Positions 14,267 to 25,418 of a stretch of 61,705 nucleotides of DNA are shown here, one piece after another. The stretch spans positions 1-61,705 of the forward strand of contig NZ_PDIZ01000002.1 of the NCBI RefSeq assembly GCF_002563635.1. The letters run 5' to 3'. This DNA is from Bacillus sp. es.036. GTDB taxonomy: Bacteria > Bacillota > Bacilli > Bacillales > Guptibacillaceae. The position numbers were made by a program, and so were the translations under genes. The stretch's first letter is position 1; each line of letters starts with the position of its first letter. The notes beneath the pieces were generated by a model. That model had not been told where the DNA came from. It saw nothing but the letters and a program-made list of their open reading frames with translations, and searched no databases.

Positions 14267-15037
14267 ATGCTATTCGACACACATACACATTTGAATGTTG
14301 AACAATTTTCCGAAGATCAACAAGAAGTGATTGAGCGAGCTCAATCAGCTGGAGTCAGTAAGATGGTTGTGGTTGGTTTTGATCGTGAAACCATTACACA
14401 TGCTATGGCGCTTGTAGAAAAGTATGATTTTCTTTACGCAGCAGTAGGTTGGCACCCTGTTGATGCAATTGACATGAAAGAGGAAGACCTCGAGTGGATT
14501 GAAGAACTTGCTGGCCATCCAAAAGTCGTTGCAATCGGCGAAATGGGCCTTGATTACCATTGGGACAAGTCACCTCATGACATACAAAAAGACGTTTTTC
14601 GTAAGCAAATTGCGCTTGCGAAAAGAGTGAATTTACCGATCATCATACATAATCGTGAAGCGACGAGAGATGTCATTGAGGTATTGAAGGAAGAAAATGC
14701 AGCAGAAGTAGGCGGCATTATGCATTGTTTCGCTGGAACTGTAGAAGAGGCAAATGAGTGTCTTGAGATGAATTTCTACATTTCTCTTGGTGGTCCAGTG
14801 ACATTTAAAAACGCTAAACTACCTAAGGAAGTTGCGAAAGAAATACCAGTTGATCGTTTGCTTATTGAAACAGATTGTCCATTTTTAGCACCGCACCCAA
14901 ACCGAGGTAAACGAAATGAGCCTGCTTACGTAAAGCTTGTAGCAGAGCAAATTGCGGAGTTAAAGGGAATGGACTACGAAGAATTAGCAAGAAGAACATC
15001 TGAAAATGCGATGAACCTATTTGGAATCAATCGCTAA
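14267..15037 (+). CDS. TatD-family metal-dependent hydrolase (YabD)
   Basis: 256 residues of the TatD/YcfH DNase family, a TIM-barrel metallohydrolase. The metal ligands are visible in order: HTHL near residues 6-9, GEMGLDYHW near 92-100, HNRE near 128, MHCFAGT near 153 and ETDCPFLAPHPNRG near 203-216. Family members cleave DNA 3' ends or act in D-Tyr-tRNA type turnover; the exact role of this paralogue is not known. GGAGAAGGAG precedes the ATG. Spacing to rnmV and rsmA follows B. subtilis. Confidence 0.92.
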   Translation: MLFDTHTHLNVEQFSEDQQEVIERAQSAGVSKMVVVGFDRETITHAMALVEKYDFLYAAVGWHPVDAIDMKEEDLEWIEELAGHPKVVAIGEMGLDYHWDKSPHDIQKDVFRKQIALAKRVNLPIIIHNREATRDVIEVLKEENAAEVGGIMHCFAGTVEEANECLEMNFYISLGGPVTFKNAKLPKEVAKEIPVDRLLIETDCPFLAPHPNRGKRNEPAYVKLVAEQIAELKGMDYEELARRTSENAMNLFGINR

Positions 15038-15192
15038 TCAAAACCGTTGTCGTTAAAAAAAGAGATCATCTTATGCTTTTTTCAGAAACTTCCCCATCAA
15101 TAGTGAAAATAAAACCTTTTCTATTAATCTCGTAATAAGGGGATAAGTCAGAAGCTTTTCTTTATGAAACACAGTCGGTTCAGGGGGGATCT

Positions 15193-16488
15193 ATGACAAT
15201 GAAATCGAACATGGAAAACTTTTTTGCTCGTCTTAAGGGCGGAAAGAACGTATTCATGATTTGCTTAAGTGTAATTGTACTGGGTTTAGTCTCCGGCTTT
15301 ATCGTGTTTGAAACTACAAAAGCTTCGGTCACGCTTGTCCTTGATGGGGAAGAGAAGTTAGTAGATACACATGCAGATACAGTTGCGGAGTTATTAAAAG
15401 ATGAAAACTTGAGTCCTGATGCTCATGATTATTTAAGTCACGATTTATCAGCACAGCTGGATGCTGTTGACGTGATTGAATGGAAGCCGGCTTTTCAAGT
15501 AACACTGTCGGTTAATGGCAAGGATCAACAGGTCTGGTCAACGCAAGAGACTGTTAAAGGTTTTCTAGAAGATCAGAATATCAAGCTAAAAGAACGTGAT
15601 GAAATGTCTGTTTCTCTCGATGATGAATTGAAGGAAGATATGACAATTGCAGTTGATGAGGCGTTTAAAGTGGCTGTAAATGACGGTGGAAAGCAGAATG
15701 ATATTTGGACAACTTCGACTACGGTCGCTGGCTTTTTAGAACAGCAGAACATTCAACTTGGAGAACTTGATCGTGTAGAGCCAGGAAAAGACGAGAATGT
15801 AAAAGCGAACTCGACAATCAACGTGATTCGAGTAGAAAAGGTCACCGATGTAGTGGAAGAACCAATCGATTATGCAACCATTAAGAAAAACGATAGCTCG
15901 ATGCAAAAAGGAACTGAAAAAGTAGTAGAAGATGGACAAGAAGGCAAACAAGAGAAACATTATGAAGTTGTTTTAGAAAATGGCAAAGAGGTTTCACGTG
16001 AACTTAAGAAAACCGATGTTGTGAAGGAAAGCAGTGACAAAATCGTTGCTGTTGGAACTCAGGTGATTATGCAAACAGCTGTTAAAACAAGTAGTGAGCC
16101 TTCAACAACGCCTACTAAATCAACGAAGTCGTCTAGTAAGCCTGAGCCTGCTGCTGATGTGAAGAAGCCTGAACCAAAAGCTAAAAGTGAACCTGCTGGT
16201 AAAGTACTTAACGTATCAACTACAGCATACACAGCAAACTGTACAGGATGTTCAGGAATTACTTCGACTGGGTTTAACTTAAAGTCCAATCCTAATGCGA
16301 AAGTGATTGCGGTTGATCCGAGTGTTATTCCACTTGGTTCAAAAGTATTTGTTGAAGGATATGGAACGGCGATTGCTGCTGATACAGGGGGAGCAATCAA
16401 AGGGAATAAAATTGACGTCTTTTTCTCATCCAAGTCACAGGCCTATGCATGGGGAAATAAGACCGTCCAAATTACAATTCTCGATTAG
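15193..16488 (+). CDS. yabE: YabE, cell-wall protein with DUF348, G5 and 3D domains
   Basis: 431 residues, exported: a membrane anchor lies at about residues 18-43. Three DUF348 repeats follow (roughly 45-85, 100-145, 160-200), then a G5 domain (about 210-285), a Ser/Thr/Pro/Lys linker and the C-terminal 3D domain (about 345-431) with its aspartates in VDPSVIPLG, AADTGGAIKG and IDVFF. The 3D fold is shared with MltA-like and Sps/Rpf-type muralytic enzymes, so a role in peptidoglycan turnover is likely. GGGGGG precedes the ATG by a few bases. A terminator follows. Confidence 0.92.
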   Translation: MTMKSNMENFFARLKGGKNVFMICLSVIVLGLVSGFIVFETTKASVTLVLDGEEKLVDTHADTVAELLKDENLSPDAHDYLSHDLSAQLDAVDVIEWKPAFQVTLSVNGKDQQVWSTQETVKGFLEDQNIKLKERDEMSVSLDDELKEDMTIAVDEAFKVAVNDGGKQNDIWTTSTTVAGFLEQQNIQLGELDRVEPGKDENVKANSTINVIRVEKVTDVVEEPIDYATIKKNDSSMQKGTEKVVEDGQEGKQEKHYEVVLENGKEVSRELKKTDVVKESSDKIVAVGTQVIMQTAVKTSSEPSTTPTKSTKSSSKPEPAADVKKPEPKAKSEPAGKVLNVSTTAYTANCTGCSGITSTGFNLKSNPNAKVIAVDPSVIPLGSKVFVEGYGTAIAADTGGAIKGNKIDVFFSSKSQAYAWGNKTVQITILD

Positions 16489-16512
16489 TGATCGATCTAT
16501 GATATGCTATTA

Positions 16513-16547
16513 ACACAGAGTGAGGCAAATCTCTCTCTGTGTTTTTT
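16513..16547 (+). terminator. terminator of yabE
   Basis: ACACAGAG pairs with CTCTGTGT, the stem extends inward imperfectly, then six T. Confidence 0.87.
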
Positions 16548-16633
16548 GTATGATAAAGAAAAGTTTAATGAGGAAAACTAAAAGAATTCACGCGTTATAA
16601 ATAGAATCGGTTACGTATTATGGAGGAAACAGA

Positions 16634-18063
<1,430 letters not shown>

Positions 18064-18067
18064 TTTG

Positions 18068-18094
18068 AAAAACACCTTAGAGGGTGTTTTTTTT
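18068..18094 (+). terminator. terminator of rsmA
   Basis: AAAAACACC pairs with GGTGTTTTT over a 6-nt loop, T run. Confidence 0.88.
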
Positions 18095-18153
18095 ATTCGC
18101 TTTTGCTTTCGTATGGTAAGGGCTGGTCGACACTCTTAATCAGCTCTAGAAAA

Positions 18154-18182
18154 ACATCTTTTCGAAAACTTCTCATATAGTA
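18154..18182 (+). promoter_or_regulatory. sigma-K promoter of yabG
   Basis: ACA, a 17-bp spacer and CATATAGTA, a full match to the sigma-K -10 pattern CATAnnnTA. Mother-cell expression agrees with yabG control in B. subtilis. Confidence 0.75.
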
Positions 18183-18233
18183 GAAAAAGGAGCCATCGTT
18201 TCGTTTAAAGGTCAAGAGGCGTGGAGGGAAGAG

Positions 18234-19112
18234 ATGACGATGAAAGAAGGAGATATCGTTGCAAGGCGTTCATACGGCTGTGATTTAATCTTCCGTGTTA
18301 CGAGATTAAACGAAGCGAACAAGTCAGCAGAGCTCGTAGGTGAAGATATGAGGCTCATCGCAGATGCCCCATATGACGATCTCGTGTTAATTGACTCAAG
18401 TGAACATAAAATGAGGCGAGAGCAGTCGAAAGAGAAAGAGGATTATTCGTTTCGCTTGTTCAGACAAGATTATCAGTTGTTACGTATGAAGCGAGAATAT
18501 TCGGCTACTAGCCATTTTAAGAAAGAAACGAGTTTCTTTGAACTTCCAGGTAAAATTCTTCATATTGATGGCGATCCACTTTATTTAAGCAAATGTTTAG
18601 AAATGTATAAGCGTTTAGGAGTTCCAGTCTATGGTTTGTATATGAAAGAAAGTGAAATTCCTGAGAATATCATTAAATTAGTTAACAATGTAAGACCAGA
18701 TATTCTAGTGATAACAGGACATGATGCGTATAGTAAACATAAAGGCGAAAAAAAAGATTTGCAGTCCTATCGTAACTCACGCTATTTTGTTCGTGCAGTA
18801 AAAGAAGTAAGAAGTATTTTTCCGAACCTCGATCATCTTGTGATTTTTGCCGGCGCGTGTCAGTCTCATTTTGAATCATTAATTCGAGCGGGTGCTAATT
18901 TTGCAAGCTCACCTTCAAGAATTAACATCCATATGTTGGATCCCGTTTTTATTGTGTCTAAAATCGCGCTCACGTCATTTACTGACCATGTGAACGTTTG
19001 GGATGCTCTAAGGAATACGTTAACCGGTGAAGACGGCCTTGGAGGCGTTGAAACGAAAGGAATACTGCGAACTGGCATGCCTATGAAAGAAAATGAAGAT
19101 TATTCAGAGTGA
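18234..19112 (+). CDS. yabG: sporulation-specific protease YabG
   Basis: 292 residues of peptidase family U57. In B. subtilis YabG is made in the mother cell and trims coat proteins such as SpoIVA, SafA and YeeK before Tgl cross-linking. Recognisable segments are GDIVARRSYGCDLIFRV near residue 6, LHIDGDPLYL near 104 and ITGHDAY near 160. ATG at 18234 follows GTGGAGGG; an in-frame ATG at 18240 is the alternative. A sigma-K promoter lies 50 bp upstream. Confidence 0.93.
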   Translation: MTMKEGDIVARRSYGCDLIFRVTRLNEANKSAELVGEDMRLIADAPYDDLVLIDSSEHKMRREQSKEKEDYSFRLFRQDYQLLRMKREYSATSHFKKETSFFELPGKILHIDGDPLYLSKCLEMYKRLGVPVYGLYMKESEIPENIIKLVNNVRPDILVITGHDAYSKHKGEKKDLQSYRNSRYFVRAVKEVRSIFPNLDHLVIFAGACQSHFESLIRAGANFASSPSRINIHMLDPVFIVSKIALTSFTDHVNVWDALRNTLTGEDGLGGVETKGILRTGMPMKENEDYSE

Positions 19113-19115
19113 AAG

Positions 19116-19150
19116 AACGGATGGTAGCGATACTCATCCGTTTTCTTTTT
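19116..19150 (+). terminator. terminator of yabG
   Basis: AACGGATG pairs with CATCCGTT, 11-nt loop, T-rich tail. Confidence 0.83.
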
Positions 19151-19254
19151 TTACTCTATCTTTTAAGTTTCTGGTAAAGAGACGGGTCAGAAAAAGACAT
19201 GCTATCTATAATGAAAACGCCTATAAATAAACAGTTTTCATCGATTACACATAT

Positions 19255-19266
19255 TTTTCGACAAAT
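19255..19266 (-). promoter_or_regulatory. Spo0A box upstream of veg
   Basis: TTTTTCGACAAA on the + strand, which is an 11 of 11 match to the Spo0A consensus TTTGTCGAAAA on the - strand. It lies 40 bp upstream of the first veg promoter. Confidence 0.55.
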
Positions 19267-19305
19267 TAAGAAATAATAAAAATGCACATCAGTAGTAAAT
19301 AACAA

Positions 19306-19335
19306 TTGACATTGTTTTTGCTTCGTTGTTATAAT
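19306..19335 (+). promoter_or_regulatory. veg promoter 1
   Basis: Consensus TTGACA and TATAAT with an 18-bp spacer. Confidence 0.88.
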
Positions 19336-19346
19336 TTAAGTTTTAT

Positions 19347-19376
19347 TTGACAAGATGGTGCAAAAGATGTTATAAT
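19347..19376 (+). promoter_or_regulatory. veg promoter 2
   Basis: A second consensus TTGACA and TATAAT, again with an 18-bp spacer, 41 bp after the first. It gives a very short leader. Confidence 0.88.
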
Positions 19377-19401
19377 TTGTCTAAGTGAGGTGGAGGTTCC
19401 G

Positions 19402-19659
19402 ATGGCAAAAACGATTATTGAGATCAAACAAACGTTACAATCTCAGGTTGGCAAACGCTTGACCTTAAAGGCAAACGGAGGTCGCAGAAAGACAATTCAA
19501 CGTTCAGGCATCCTTGAAGAAACCTACCCGGCAGTGTTCATAGTTAAGCTGGATCAGGACACTAACGCATTTGAGCGCGTGTCGTACAGCTACACAGATA
19601 TTCTTACAGATACAGTACAAATTACATTTAATGAAGAACAAGCGGCAGTAAGCGGTTAA
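19402..19659 (+). CDS. veg: Veg protein
   Basis: 85-residue small basic protein, highly abundant in B. subtilis, where Veg is reported to promote biofilm formation by antagonising SinR. The core [20 protein letters not shown] (residues 18-37) is the family hallmark. The start at MAKT is chosen over the GTG at 19390, because that GTG lies inside the AGGTGGAGG ribosome binding site. Two consensus promoters drive it and a terminator overlaps its stop codon. Confidence 0.95.
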   Translation: MAKTIIEIKQTLQSQVGKRLTLKANGGRRKTIQRSGILEETYPAVFIVKLDQDTNAFERVSYSYTDILTDTVQITFNEEQAAVSG

Positions 19660-19683
19660 GGCAATTGGTCTAACTGCTTTTTT
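19651..19683 (+). terminator. terminator of veg
   Basis: AGCGGTTA, which includes the stop codon, pairs with TAACTGCT (one G-T pair), followed by six T. Confidence 0.8.
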
Positions 19684-19729
19684 GCTTTCTTTAGAAAGAT
19701 TTATTCCCTTTTATGGTTACATATTCGTA

Positions 19730-19759
19730 GTATAATGGTTGCTTTCTATCCTCAAACTA
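19730..19759 (+). promoter_or_regulatory. sigma-G promoter of sspF
   Basis: GTATA, an 18-bp spacer and CAAACTA, one mismatch from the sigma-G pattern GHATR-N18-CATnHTA. Forespore expression is expected for a spore-core protein. Confidence 0.7.
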
Positions 19760-19793
19760 AGTGTGTCACAGGATAGAAAGGAGCTTGATTGGC

Positions 19794-19976
19794 ATGGCGA
19801 GACGTAGAGGGATTATGTCCGATCATTTGAAAGAAGAAATTGCGAAAGAGCTTGGCTTTTATGATACGGTTCAGAAAGAAGGTTGGGGAGGAATTAAAGC
19901 TCGCGATGCAGGTAACATCGTGAAGCGTGCGATTCAACTAGCAGAAGAACAGCTTGGAAACCAACAAAAACACTGA
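19794..19976 (+). CDS. sspF: small acid-soluble spore protein SspF
   Basis: 60-residue minor alpha/beta-type SASP, made in the forespore and bound to spore [23 protein letters not shown] and the later [18 protein letters not shown] are family signatures. The ATG at 19794 is chosen since AAAGGAG lies 10 bases upstream and homologues start with M(G/A)RRRG; an upstream ATG at 19761 adds an unrelated segment between the -10 and the ribosome binding site. Confidence 0.94.
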   Translation: MARRRGIMSDHLKEEIAKELGFYDTVQKEGWGGIKARDAGNIVKRAIQLAEEQLGNQQKH

Positions 19977-19990
19977 ACCCTGTGACGACC

Positions 19991-20020
19991 GCTCCTGGCT
20001 AATAGCCAGGGGCTTTTTTT
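19991..20020 (+). terminator. terminator of sspF
   Basis: GCTCCTGGCT pairs with AGCCAGGGGC (one G-T pair), 3-nt loop, seven T. Confidence 0.92.
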
Positions 20021-20139
20021 GTTGCGAAATGCTGCTACACTCCTTTTTAATCTGTTTCTTTCTTTTAGGGTTGTTGTGTTACAATAATTCACAGTAAGTT
20101 AAAATGTCGAACGGTAGGACGAAAATGTAGGTGAACGAG

Positions 20140-21009
20140 ATGAGAAAAAAATTGAGTGTGAAAGCGCCAGCGAAGATAAACTTAGCACTTGATGTGCTTC
20201 ATAAACGACCTGATGGCTTTCATGAAGTGGAAATGGTTATGACGAATGTAGATCTGGCGGACCGTCTTGAGTTAACCGAGCTAAGACGGAATGAAATCAT
20301 TATTGAATCCACTAGTGGTTTTGTACCTGATGATCAGAGAAATTTGGCGTTTCAAGCGGCAGCCCTCCTCAAAAAGAAATTTAACATCCGACAGGGGATT
20401 GCCATTAAAATCGATAAGCAAATTCCTGTAGCAGCTGGATTAGCTGGCGGAAGTAGTGATGCGGCAGCAACATTAAGAGGTCTTAATGAACTTTGGGAAT
20501 TAGGACTTACTTATGATGAGCTTGCTGATATAGGTTCTGAGATTGGCTCAGACGTGGCATTTTGCGTTTATGGAGGTACTGCCCTTGCCAAGGGACGAGG
20601 AGAGATTATCAAGCCGATCGATTCACCTCCTCCGTGTTGGGTCATTCTTGCAAAACCGTCGATTGGGGTTTCGACAGCAGAAGTTTATCGACGTCTTCGT
20701 ACAAGTGAAATGGGTCATCCAGATGTAAAAGGGATGATGCAGGCGATTGAGGACAAAAATTACGAAGCCATTTGTGACCTTCTAGGAAATGTTTTAGAAG
20801 ATGTGACATTAAAACTTCACCCGGAAGTGCGTCAAATCAAAGAGAAAATGGAAAGTCTAGGTGCTGATGGCGTCCTTATGAGTGGAAGTGGACCCACTGT
20901 CTTTGGACTAACTCGTCACGAATCAAGAATGCAGCGAATTTATAATGGATTAAGAGGCTTTTGTGGTCAAGTTTATGCGGTTCGTCTGCTAGGTGAGAAG
21001 AACCCTTGA
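20140..21009 (+). CDS. ispE: 4-diphosphocytidyl-2-C-methyl-D-erythritol kinase
   Basis: 289 residues, the same length as B. subtilis IspE; fourth step of the MEP isoprenoid pathway. GHMP-kinase motifs: [12 protein letters not shown] near residues 7-18, the ATP loop [17 protein letters not shown] near 97-113 and [11 protein letters not shown] near 250. The ATG at 20140 fits homologues ([14 protein letters not shown]) and has TAGGTG 6 bases upstream; a GTG at 20131 would add three residues. Confidence 0.95.
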   Translation: MRKKLSVKAPAKINLALDVLHKRPDGFHEVEMVMTNVDLADRLELTELRRNEIIIESTSGFVPDDQRNLAFQAAALLKKKFNIRQGIAIKIDKQIPVAAGLAGGSSDAAATLRGLNELWELGLTYDELADIGSEIGSDVAFCVYGGTALAKGRGEIIKPIDSPPPCWVILAKPSIGVSTAEVYRRLRTSEMGHPDVKGMMQAIEDKNYEAICDLLGNVLEDVTLKLHPEVRQIKEKMESLGADGVLMSGSGPTVFGLTRHESRMQRIYNGLRGFCGQVYAVRLLGEKNP

Positions 21010-21035
21010 ATAAATCCGTACATTAGTGATATATT
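21006..21035 (+). promoter_or_regulatory. probable purR promoter
   Basis: TTGAAT, an 18-bp spacer and TATATT, overlapping the end of ispE. I saw no clear PurBox. Confidence 0.5.
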
Positions 21036-21070
21036 ATGAGTAATTATTCGGATTTTTTGGAGGTTCTTCT

Positions 21071-21925
21071 ATGAAGATGAAACGGAGTTCTCGGTTAGTG
21101 GACATGACAAGGTATATGTTAGAGCATCCACACCGCTTAGTTTCACTAACTTATTTTTCAGAGCGCTATGGCGCAGCTAAATCTTCAATCAGCGAAGATT
21201 TGGTTATTATTAAAGAAAATTTCGAGCAACAAGGTGTTGGCTCGTTATTGACTGTTCCTGGTGCAGCTGGTGGTGTTCGATATATGCCGCTCATCAGTGA
21301 TGAAGAAGCAGACCGCGTTGTTGGCGAGCTGTGTGATTTCTTAGAAAGTCCTGATCGCCTTCTCCCAGGTGGGTATTTGTATTTAACTGATATCCTAGGG
21401 AATCCAGAAATTATGAACCAGGTTGGCCGTCTTTTCGCATCTGTGTTCGCTGATCGTAAAATTGATTGCGTGATGACCGTTGCAACGAAAGGGATTCCAC
21501 TTGCGTATGCAGCGGCCAGCCACCTTAACGTGCCAGTTGTTATCGTAAGGCGTGATAGCAAGGTGACGGAAGGCTCAACGGTAAGTATTAACTATGTATC
21601 TGGCTCATCAAAACGCATTCAAACGATGGCTCTTGCTCGTAGGAGTTTGAAGCCTGGCGCTAATGTCCTAATCGTGGACGACTTTATGAAAGCGGGAGGA
21701 ACGATTCAAGGAATGGTAAACCTTCTTGAAGAGTTCCAGGCTGACGTAGCTGGAATAGGCGTTCTTGTTGAAGCGGAAGGTGAAGGAGAAGAACGATTGG
21801 TAGAAGAGTATGTCTCGATGATGAACCTAGGTGGAGTCGATATGAAAGAACGTTCGATTCAGGTAGCACCAGGAAACTACAAAAAATTTCTTGCGCGATT
21901 AACTGAAGGAGTGGAGAACGAATGA
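21071..21925 (+). CDS. purR: purine operon repressor PurR
   Basis: 284 residues: an N-terminal winged helix (about 1-75) joined to a phosphoribosyltransferase-like effector domain that senses PRPP, and more recently ppGpp, in Bacillus. [13 protein letters not shown] near residues 202-214 is the PRPP motif. It represses purine synthesis and uptake genes. GGAGG lies 9 bases before the ATG. The stop overlaps ridA by 4 bp. Confidence 0.96.
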   Translation: MKMKRSSRLVDMTRYMLEHPHRLVSLTYFSERYGAAKSSISEDLVIIKENFEQQGVGSLLTVPGAAGGVRYMPLISDEEADRVVGELCDFLESPDRLLPGGYLYLTDILGNPEIMNQVGRLFASVFADRKIDCVMTVATKGIPLAYAAASHLNVPVVIVRRDSKVTEGSTVSINYVSGSSKRIQTMALARRSLKPGANVLIVDDFMKAGGTIQGMVNLLEEFQADVAGIGVLVEAEGEGEERLVEEYVSMMNLGGVDMKERSIQVAPGNYKKFLARLTEGVENE

Positions 21926-22296
21926 AAACTGTCTACACGAAATCAGCACCAGAAGCCATTGGCCCTTATTCACAAGGAATGATCGTTAACAACCTGTTTT
22001 ATAGCTCGGGTCAAATTCCTTTACGAGCAGATGGAACATTTGTTGATGGCGCCATTGAAGAGCAGACACATCAAGTCTTTTCGAATGTAAAAGCTGTTCT
22101 CGAAGCTGCGGGATCATCACTTAATCGCGTTGTGAAAACAACCGTGTACATTAAGGATATGAATCAATTTGGAGCGATTAATGAAATATACGGGGAATAC
22201 TTTGATACACACAAGCCAGCGCGCTCCTGTGTTGAAGTAGCGCGACTTCCTAAAGATGCCCTTATTGAAATAGAAGTGATTGCCTTAGTCGGTTAA
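21922..22296 (+). CDS. ridA: RidA family enamine/imine deaminase (YabJ)
   Basis: 124 residues of the YjgF/YER057c/UK114 family. RidA hydrolyses reactive 2-aminoacrylate and related enamines released by PLP enzymes. The catalytic arginine is in [12 protein letters not shown] near residues 101-112, and GPYSQGM near 14-20 lines the trimer cleft. ATGA overlap with purR implies coupled translation; the same pair occurs in B. subtilis. Confidence 0.95.
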   Translation: MKTVYTKSAPEAIGPYSQGMIVNNLFYSSGQIPLRADGTFVDGAIEEQTHQVFSNVKAVLEAAGSSLNRVVKTTVYIKDMNQFGAINEIYGEYFDTHKPARSCVEVARLPKDALIEIEVIALVG

Positions 22297-22303
22297 TCAA
22301 GTT

Positions 22304-22334
22304 GACGCACTCATTTACTGAGTGCGTCTTTTTT
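22304..22334 (+). terminator. terminator of purR-ridA
   Basis: GACGCACTCA pairs perfectly with TGAGTGCGTC, 5-nt loop, six T. Confidence 0.92.
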
Positions 22335-22430
22335 AATGATTTTTCTGTTTAGATTCTCTCATTTGTGTCGAACATGGATTTTATGAGCTGCTAACAGCAA
22401 ATTTTTATAACATTTTTTATATTTAGAAGA

Positions 22431-22455
22431 AGGATTTGTTGAGTATAAGTTGAAT
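22431..22455 (+). promoter_or_regulatory. sigma-H promoter of spoVG
   Basis: AGGATTT and GAAT with 14 bp between, as in the B. subtilis spoVG promoter. The 35 bp upstream (22395-22426) is extremely AT-rich, which is where AbrB binds and an UP element acts in B. subtilis. Confidence 0.82.
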
Positions 22456-22500
22456 AGTGCATATATGCTCTAATTAATGGAAAAAGGTGGTGCACTCGAG

Positions 22501-22791
22501 TTGGAAATTACAGATGTTCGCCTACGTCGTGTGAATACGGAAGGACGCATGCGCGCAATCGCTTCCATCACAATGGATCATGAATTCGTCGTTCATGATA
22601 TTCGCGTTATTGATGGGAATAACGGCATGTTTGTAGCGATGCCAAGCAAAAGAACTCCGGATGGAGAGTTTCGCGATATCGCTCATCCAATTTCCTCGAA
22701 TACAAGGGAAAAGATTCAAACTGCAGTTTTAGCTGAATACCATCGTGTTGGTGAAATGGAAGCAGCTTATGAAGAAGCAGGAGCTTCCTGA
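22501..22791 (+). CDS. spoVG: SpoVG regulator
   Basis: 96-residue RNA- and DNA-binding regulator, involved in spore cortex formation and, in other Firmicutes, virulence and capsule control. The start is the TTG at 22501: AAAGGTGG lies 10 bases upstream, the well-known strong spoVG ribosome binding site, and the protein then begins with the family pattern [20 protein letters not shown]. An ATG at 22477 would lie upstream of that site. A sigma-H promoter precedes it. Confidence 0.95.
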   Translation: MEITDVRLRRVNTEGRMRAIASITMDHEFVVHDIRVIDGNNGMFVAMPSKRTPDGEFRDIAHPISSNTREKIQTAVLAEYHRVGEMEAAYEEAGAS

Positions 22792-22796
22792 TCAAA

Positions 22797-22824
22797 AGTC
22801 TGGTCAATTGACCAGACTTTTTTT
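22797..22824 (+). terminator. terminator of spoVG
   Basis: A perfect 22-nt palindrome built on AGTCTGGTCAA, then six T. Confidence 0.92.
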
Positions 22825-22916
22825 ATGTTTTACGACCGAATAAAAGAATACGAATCGAAATGTTCATCAACCTTTCTTTTCCAGCCTCATATATGGTGAG
22901 GATTTCAGGAACTTCC

Positions 22917-22945
22917 TTGAAAATGAGGGGTTTTTGAGATATAGT
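22917..22945 (+). promoter_or_regulatory. glmU promoter
   Basis: TTGAAA, 17-bp spacer, TATAGT, about 30 bases ahead of the glmU ribosome binding site. Confidence 0.72.
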
Positions 22946-22984
22946 CAAAGTGGAAAAATAGGATGCGATGGAGGAACCATATAC

Positions 22985-24352
22985 ATGAATAGATTTGCAG
23001 TGGTATTAGCAGCAGGTCAAGGCACGCGGATGAAATCAAAGCTTTATAAAGTGCTCCATCCCGTTTGTGGGAAGCCGATGGTTGAGCACGTAGTGGGTCA
23101 ACTCGAAGAGCTTAAGCTTGAGAACATTGTCACTGTTGTCGGTCACGGTGCTGAGAAAGTTCGTGATCAACTTGGTAGTCGAGTCAATTATGTTCTCCAA
23201 GAAGAACAGTTAGGAACGGCTCATGCGGTCATGCAGACGCAAGAAACACTGGCAAATAATGAAGGTGTGACGCTTGTAGTATGCGGTGATACTCCTCTCA
23301 TTACGAAAGAAACCATGGATGCTCTCTTAACATATCATGAGGAGAAGGGTGCAAAAGCTACAATTCTGACGGCAGACGCTGATAATCCATTTGGTTACGG
23401 ACGAATTATTCGGGATGAAAATGGACGTGTTCAACGTATTGTTGAACAAAAAGATGCAACTGACGATGAACAGCAAGTGACGGAAATTAATACAGGTACA
23501 TACTGTTTTGATAACAAAACCCTTTTTGAGACGCTTCAGTTAGTGAAAAATGAAAATGCTCAGGGAGAATATTATCTACCGGATGTTGTTGAGATTCTTC
23601 AAAAACAAGGTGAAGTCGTAGCAGCTTATCAAACAGCAGATTTCGATGAAACAATGGGCGTGAATGATCGTGTTGCGCTTTCAAAAGCAGAAGTTGCAAT
23701 GAAAAAGCGCATTAATGAGAAACATATGCGTAATGGCGTTACTCTGATTGATCCTGATGCAACATACATCTCTCCAGATGCTGTGATTGGTCAAGATACG
23801 GTTATTTATCCAGGTACAATGATAATTGGGAACACCACAATTGGTGAAGAAGCTAAGGTTGGACCTAATACTGAAATAAAAGATAGTCAGGTTGGAGATA
23901 TGACCGTTGTGAAACAATCGGTTATTCATGATAGCGAAGTAGGAAATGCTGTAAATATTGGACCGTTTGCCCACATTCGACCGGCTTCACAAATCGGTGA
24001 TGAAGTGAAGATTGGAAACTTTGTGGAAGTGAAAAAAGCTGTTATGGGCCATGGAAGCAAAGCATCTCACTTGAGTTATGTCGGCGATGCTGAAATCGGA
24101 AAAGATGTGAATCTTGGCTGTGGTTCTATTACTGTCAATTATGATGGTCAGAAAAAGTACTTAACGAAAGTTGAAGATGGGGCATTCATTGGCTGTAATG
24201 TGAATTTGATCGCACCTGTAACAGTAGGCAAAGGTGCAACGGTAGCTGCCGGCTCTACTATTACAGATGATGTTCCTAACCAGGCGCTATCCATTGCGCG
24301 CTCTCGTCAGACGAATAAAGAAGATTATGCAACAAAGAAGAAGGATAATTGA
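22985..24352 (+). CDS. glmU: bifunctional GlmU (N-acetylglucosamine-1-phosphate uridyltransferase / glucosamine-1-phosphate acetyltransferase)
   Basis: 455 residues. Makes UDP-GlcNAc for peptidoglycan and teichoic acids. The N-terminal uridyltransferase carries [20 protein letters not shown] (residues 7-26); the C-terminal left-handed beta helix (about 250-440) carries the hexapeptide repeats and the acetyltransferase site. The ATG at 22985 is chosen because GGAGG lies 10 bases upstream and homologues begin at this point; the upstream ATG at 22934 overlaps the promoter. The gene leads the glmU-prs pair. Confidence 0.96.
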   Translation: MNRFAVVLAAGQGTRMKSKLYKVLHPVCGKPMVEHVVGQLEELKLENIVTVVGHGAEKVRDQLGSRVNYVLQEEQLGTAHAVMQTQETLANNEGVTLVVCGDTPLITKETMDALLTYHEEKGAKATILTADADNPFGYGRIIRDENGRVQRIVEQKDATDDEQQVTEINTGTYCFDNKTLFETLQLVKNENAQGEYYLPDVVEILQKQGEVVAAYQTADFDETMGVNDRVALSKAEVAMKKRINEKHMRNGVTLIDPDATYISPDAVIGQDTVIYPGTMIIGNTTIGEEAKVGPNTEIKDSQVGDMTVVKQSVIHDSEVGNAVNIGPFAHIRPASQIGDEVKIGNFVEVKKAVMGHGSKASHLSYVGDAEIGKDVNLGCGSITVNYDGQKKYLTKVEDGAFIGCNVNLIAPVTVGKGATVAAGSTITDDVPNQALSIARSRQTNKEDYATKKKDN

Positions 24353-24458
24353 TTTTTATAGGATAAGAAAGTATGAAAAGAGTGTTGTCTGCTCAAGCTT
24401 TGAGGAGTCGATATGGCATTTGTGTTTTTCTTATTAATAAATGGAGGGGTACCAGCCG

Positions 24459-25409
24459 ATGGCTAATTATTTAGATCCAAATTTGAAAGTGTTTAGTTTA
24501 AACTCGAATCCTGACCTTGCAGAAGAGATTGTAGAGCACATAGGTGTTCCAATGGGAAAATGTTCTGTTGTGCGCTTTAGTGACGGAGAAATCCAAATTA
24601 ACATCGAAGAAAGTATTCGTGGCTGCGATGTTTATGTGATTCAATCAACATGTGCCCCTGTAAATGAAAACATTATGGAGCTTCTCATTATGATTGATGC
24701 TTTAAAGAGAGCTTCCGCGAAAACAATCAATATTGTGCTTCCTTATTACGGATACGCTCGTCAGGATCGTAAGGCAAGATCTCGTGAACCGATTACAGCG
24801 AAATTGGTAGCAAACCTTCTTGAAGTAGCAGGAGTAACTCGTCTTATTACGTTGGATCTTCACGCATCCCAGATTCAAGGATTTTTCGATATTCCGGTTG
24901 ACCAGTTGATGGGTGTTCCTACGCTTGCGAAACACTTTGAAGAAAAGAACCTTGAAGATATTGTCGTGGTGTCCCCAGACCATGGTGGAGTGACTCGTGC
25001 TCGTAAGCTTGCTGAGCGCTTAAAAGCGCCAATTGCGATTATTGATAAGCGTCGCCCACGTCCGAATGTGGCTGAAGTTATGAATATTGTTGGTAACATT
25101 GAAGGCAAAACAGCCATTATTATTGACGACATTATTGATACGGCCGGTACAATTACGCTAGCAGCTAACGCGCTCATCGAAAACGGAGCAAAAGAAGTGT
25201 TTGCCTGCTGTACACACCCTGTCTTATCAGGTCCTGCAATTGAACGAATTGATGACTCTAAAATTAAAGAGCTTGCCATTACGAACACGATTCCGCTTCC
25301 AAATGACAAGCAAATCGATAAGATTACACAGCTGTCTGTGGCACCTCTTCTTGGTGAAGCAATCATCCGTGTTCATGAGCAACTTTCAGTAAGTAAATTA
25401 TTTGATTAA
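24459..25409 (+). CDS. prs: ribose-phosphate pyrophosphokinase
   Basis: 316 residues; makes PRPP, the shared precursor for purines, pyrimidines, His, Trp and [19 protein letters not shown] is near residues 36-51, the catalytic [12 protein letters not shown] near 99-110 and the PRPP loop [12 protein letters not shown] near 218-229. The ATG at 24459 follows GGAGGGG by 9 bases; an ATG at 24441 overlaps that ribosome binding site. PRPP is also the ligand of PurR, encoded a few genes upstream. Confidence 0.97.
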   Translation: MANYLDPNLKVFSLNSNPDLAEEIVEHIGVPMGKCSVVRFSDGEIQINIEESIRGCDVYVIQSTCAPVNENIMELLIMIDALKRASAKTINIVLPYYGYARQDRKARSREPITAKLVANLLEVAGVTRLITLDLHASQIQGFFDIPVDQLMGVPTLAKHFEEKNLEDIVVVSPDHGGVTRARKLAERLKAPIAIIDKRRPRPNVAEVMNIVGNIEGKTAIIIDDIIDTAGTITLAANALIENGAKEVFACCTHPVLSGPAIERIDDSKIKELAITNTIPLPNDKQIDKITQLSVAPLLGEAIIRVHEQLSVSKLFD

Positions 25410-25418
25410 GTAAAATAC

